DNA of 22,244 nucleotides from contig CAZYWK010000068.1 of NCBI GenBank assembly GCA_964651825.1, positions 1 to 22,244 of the forward strand, read 5' to 3'. Under the pieces are notes generated by a model. The model was given only the letters and a program-made list of their open reading frames with translations. It was not told where the DNA came from and searched no databases. Source of the DNA: Sva-07 sp964651825. GTDB lineage: Bacteria > Actinomycetota > Acidimicrobiia > Acidimicrobiales > Ilumatobacteraceae. Positions 20,085 to 22,244 of the stretch are shown here, piece after piece (the first letter of the stretch is position 1; each line of letters begins with the position of its first letter). The position numbers were made by a program, and so were the translations under genes.

Positions 20085-22154
20085 GGTCGTGGCGAGGATG
20101 AAGGCGAGGGTGCGGGCCTCGTCACGCCAGGCGTCGTAGCGACCGGTCGGACCGCCGTGGCCGGCGCCCATCTCGGTGCGCAACAGGATCGGCGCGTCGC
20201 CGGTCGCGGCGGACCGCAACCGGGCGATCCACTTGGCCGGCTCGTGCACGCTGACCCGCGGATCGTTGAGCCCGGCCGTGGCGTAGATCGCCGGATACGC
20301 GGCCGGCGCCGTGTTGTCGTACGGGGAGTAGGCCTCGATGATCGACGCGAACGGCTCGGTGCGGGGGTCGCCCCACTCCTCCCACTCGGTCACGGTGAGC
20401 GGCAGGGTCGGATCGCTCATCGTCGACACGATGTCGACGAACGGCACCTCGGCGACGGCGCTGGCGAACAGGTCGGGCCGCATCGTGATGCACGCGCCGA
20501 CGAGCAGGCCGCCCGCCGAGCCACCGCGGACGCAGACCCGCTCGGCCGCGACGATCCGCTCCGCGACGAGGTGCTCGACGGCGGTGATCGTGTCGGTGAA
20601 CGTGTTGAGCTTCGACTCGAGCTTGCCGTCGAGGTACCACTGCCGACCCAGCTCGCCGCCCCCGCGCGGATGGACGAGCGCCCAGACGAAGCCACGATCG
20701 AGCAACGACAGGCGGGCCACCGAGAACCACGGTGGCAACGACGCCTCGTAGGCGCCGTACCCGTAGACGACCCCGGGCGCCGTCCCGTCGAGCGCGGTGT
20801 CGACGTGATGGACGATGTCGACCGGAACGCTGGTGCCGTCGCCCGCCGTGGCCCACACGCGCGCCGACCGGTACTGCGACAGATCGACGTTCGGGGTCGG
20901 AGAGCGCTTGAGCAGGGTCCGCTCACCGGTGCGGGCATCCTCGTCGTAGAGCGTCGGGGGCACGGACGTCGACTGCGTCCCGAAGCGCACGAGCTCGGTC
21001 GTCCACTCCGGGTTCGAGGAGAGGTCGACATCGTGCGGCTCGGCGCCGAGATCGATGGTCCGTTCGCCGCCGTCGGCGAACAGGATTCGCAGCCGCGGCT
21101 GGGCCTCGGCCCACTCGTGGAGCACGAGGTGGCCGGCGAAGGGTTCGATGCCGCTGATGCGTCGCCCGGCCTCGTGCGCGACGAGCTCGGTCCACGCAGC
21201 CGCGTCGGTCCAGTCGGCATCGGTCGCAGCGACGAGCACGCGGAAGTCGACCGCGTCGGCGTTGGTGTGCATCACCATCCGGTCGCCCCAGTGCTCGACG
21301 GAGTAGTCGATGTCGTCGCGGCGCGGGGCGACCACGACCGGGGTGCCGGTCGGGTCGTCGGAGGGCAGCAGGCGAACCTCGGTGCTCGTCTTGCTGCCCG
21401 ACTGGATGATCACGTACCGGTCCGAGCGCGTCTCGCCGAGACCCACGAAGTAGCGCTCGTCGACCTCCTCGAACACCAGCGCATCCGGCGCCGACTCGGG
21501 CGTGGTTCCCAGTTCATGACGCCACACCCGGTACGGGCGCTCCTGGTCGTCGGCGGTCACGTAGAACAGGTGTCGCCCGTCCCGCGACCACGCGGTGCCG
21601 GCGTTGCACACGTCGGTGATCTCGTCGGTGTGGTCGACGCCGGTGGTGAGGTCGCGGATCCGCAGGGTGTAGTGCTCGTCGCCGTCGGTGTCGTACGACC
21701 AGGCGACGAGCGTGTGGTCGTGCGAGAGGTCGAACGCTCCCAGGTCGAAGTACTCGTGGCCGGTGGCTTCGACGTTCTCGTCGAGCAGTACGTCGGCGTT
21801 CGCCGCGGCTGCTGTCGGTCCGCGGTGGTGGATCGGGTAGCTGGAGCCTTCGACCGTGCTCGTCACGTACCACCAGCCACCCGAGAACACCGGCACCGAC
21901 ATGTCGGTCTCCTGGACCCGTGATCTGATCTCGTCGAAGATCGTCCGCATCGTCGTGTCATGACCGGTGAACCACCCGTCGGCGTAGGTGTTCTCCGCGG
22001 CGAGGTAGGCGAGCAGTTCGGGATCGTCGAGCGTGCGCATCCATGCCCACGGATCGTCACGGTCGCCGGTCGGACGGTGCCACACGTGCGGCCGGCGTGG
22101 GGCGATCGGTGGCGAATCGGGCGCGGTGGGGGAGGGCGGAGTTGTGTCAGTCAC
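20082..22154 (-). CDS. oligopeptidase B (prolyl oligopeptidase family S9A)
   Basis: This 690-residue cytosolic serine peptidase has an N-terminal beta-propeller (about 60-400) and a C-terminal alpha/beta hydrolase domain. Catalytic residues are Ser546 in RGGSAGG, Asp631 in GLNDPRV and His666 in GAGHGG. The strings HPRGGGELGRQWYLDGKL and MRPDLFASAVAEVPFVDIV are characteristic of oligopeptidase B, which cleaves short peptides after Arg or Lys, rather than prolyl oligopeptidase. Length is close to the norm of about 690-700. An ATG at 22199 would add 15 residues but would overlap the ferredoxin start; GTG 22154 is preferred. The gene converges on the MauE-like gene, sharing an inverted repeat that provides its stop codon. 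Confidence 0.93.
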   Translation of the reverse strand: MTDTTPPSPTAPDSPPIAPRRPHVWHRPTGDRDDPWAWMRTLDDPELLAYLAAENTYADGWFTGHDTTMRTIFDEIRSRVQETDMSVPVFSGGWWYVTSTVEGSSYPIHHRGPTAAAANADVLLDENVEATGHEYFDLGAFDLSHDHTLVAWSYDTDGDEHYTLRIRDLTTGVDHTDEITDVCNAGTAWSRDGRHLFYVTADDQERPYRVWRHELGTTPESAPDALVFEEVDERYFVGLGETRSDRYVIIQSGSKTSTEVRLLPSDDPTGTPVVVAPRRDDIDYSVEHWGDRMVMHTNADAVDFRVLVAATDADWTDAAAWTELVAHEAGRRISGIEPFAGHLVLHEWAEAQPRLRILFADGGERTIDLGAEPHDVDLSSNPEWTTELVRFGTQSTSVPPTLYDEDARTGERTLLKRSPTPNVDLSQYRSARVWATAGDGTSVPVDIVHHVDTALDGTAPGVVYGYGAYEASLPPWFSVARLSLLDRGFVWALVHPRGGGELGRQWYLDGKLESKLNTFTDTITAVEHLVAERIVAAERVCVRGGSAGGLLVGACITMRPDLFASAVAEVPFVDIVSTMSDPTLPLTVTEWEEWGDPRTEPFASIIEAYSPYDNTAPAAYPAIYATAGLNDPRVSVHEPAKWIARLRSAATGDAPILLRTEMGAGHGGPTGRYDAWRDEARTLAFILATT

Positions 22155-22163
22155 GGCCGAGCC

Positions 22164-22169
22164 AATGTA
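22164..22169 (-). promoter_or_regulatory. -10 hexamer for the oligopeptidase B gene
   Basis: TACATT on the minus strand, 9 bp before GTG 22154, slightly longer than the 6-8 bp usual here. Confidence 0.35.
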
Positions 22170-22181
22170 GACAGGGCGCGG

Positions 22182-22187
22182 TACCGT
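22182..22187 (+). promoter_or_regulatory. -10 hexamer for the ferredoxin gene
   Basis: TACCGT, 10 bp before ATG 22198. It lies in the 43-bp divergent gap, so the two promoters overlap back to back. Confidence 0.35.
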
Positions 22188-22197
22188 TCCGTCCACC

Positions 22198-22244
22198 ATG
22201 CGCGTCTGGATCGATCAGGACCTGTGCACCGGCGACGGTCTCTG
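22198..22244 (+). CDS. ferredoxin, 5' part only (cut by the right edge)
   Basis: Fifteen codons are visible, reading MRVWIDQDLCTGDGL, with a further TG of the next codon, likely Cys. This is the usual opening of the short actinobacterial [3Fe-4S]/[4Fe-4S] ferredoxins that serve cytochromes P450 and other oxygenases, with the first cluster cysteine at position 10. The partner enzyme is outside the window. The gene is divergent from the oligopeptidase B gene, 43 bp apart. Confidence 0.8.
   Translation, partial: MRVWIDQDLCTGDGL

Noticed and set aside
20157..21923. Plus-strand open frame opposite the oligopeptidase gene
   Set aside because: The same mirror effect; the oligopeptidase B reading has a full catalytic triad and propeller.
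1..22244. CRISPR arrays, insertion sequences, prophage, tRNA or rRNA genes
   Set aside because: No spaced direct repeats, transposase or integrase motifs, cloverleaf-like sequences or rRNA landmarks were seen on either strand; composition looks even throughout.

Overview
The window is dense, high-GC DNA carrying about 20 genes and partial genes with almost no spare sequence. The gene set (paired ArsA-like ATPases, a TAP-type lipoprotein hydrolase, short MutY, class I nrdAB, ethylmalonyl-CoA-type MaoC and CitE genes) and an actinobacterial xAnnnT -10 signal point to an actinobacterium. My best guess is an Acidimicrobiia/Ilumatobacter-like lineage; this is inference, since no rRNA or tRNA is present to confirm it.

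Layout from left to right. At 1-3700 are the first bases of a minus-strand gene running off the edge, a LOG-family nucleotide phosphoribohydrolase, a small lipoprotein, a dienelactone hydrolase, and a divergent secreted TAP-like hydrolase. At 3.7-8.2 kb are a small unknown gene and the ribonucleotide reductase operon nrdA-nrdB, preceded by a promoter and two NrdR-like boxes exactly 32 bp apart, and closed by a perfect 23-bp hairpin. At 8.2-9.9 kb on the minus strand are a NUDIX hydrolase and a family III CoA-transferase. The CoA-transferase is divergent from an HMG-CoA-lyase-like gene that opens a plus-strand run from 10 to 20 kb: lyase, two ArsA/Get3-like ATPases, a serine beta-lactamase-like hydrolase, a UPF0104 membrane protein, a MaoC hydratase, mutY, two CitE/Mcl-type lyases, a metallo-beta-lactamase-fold hydrolase and a MauE/DoxX-like membrane protein. 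An oligopeptidase B gene converges on this run, and a ferredoxin gene diverges from it at the right edge.

Two functional themes stand out. One is deoxynucleotide supply, through nrdAB under probable NrdR control. The other is branched and dicarboxylic acyl-CoA chemistry: CoA-transferase, HMG-CoA-lyase type, mesaconyl-CoA hydratase type, malyl/methylmalyl-CoA lyase type and a second CitE-type protein. The last three resemble the lower half of the ethylmalonyl-CoA pathway, with mutY lodged between them.

The most informative signals are: (i) an A(-11)/T(-7)-type -10 hexamer placed 6-8 bp before nearly every start codon, implying widespread leaderless transcription; (ii) two neighbouring ATPases with complementary P-loop defects, suggesting one composite ATP site; (iii) the paired NrdR boxes; (iv) a 29-bp inverted repeat whose two ends are the stop codons of two convergent genes; and (v) a MutY whose catalytic Asp is replaced by Glu. 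I found no CRISPR array, transposase, prophage, tRNA or rRNA.
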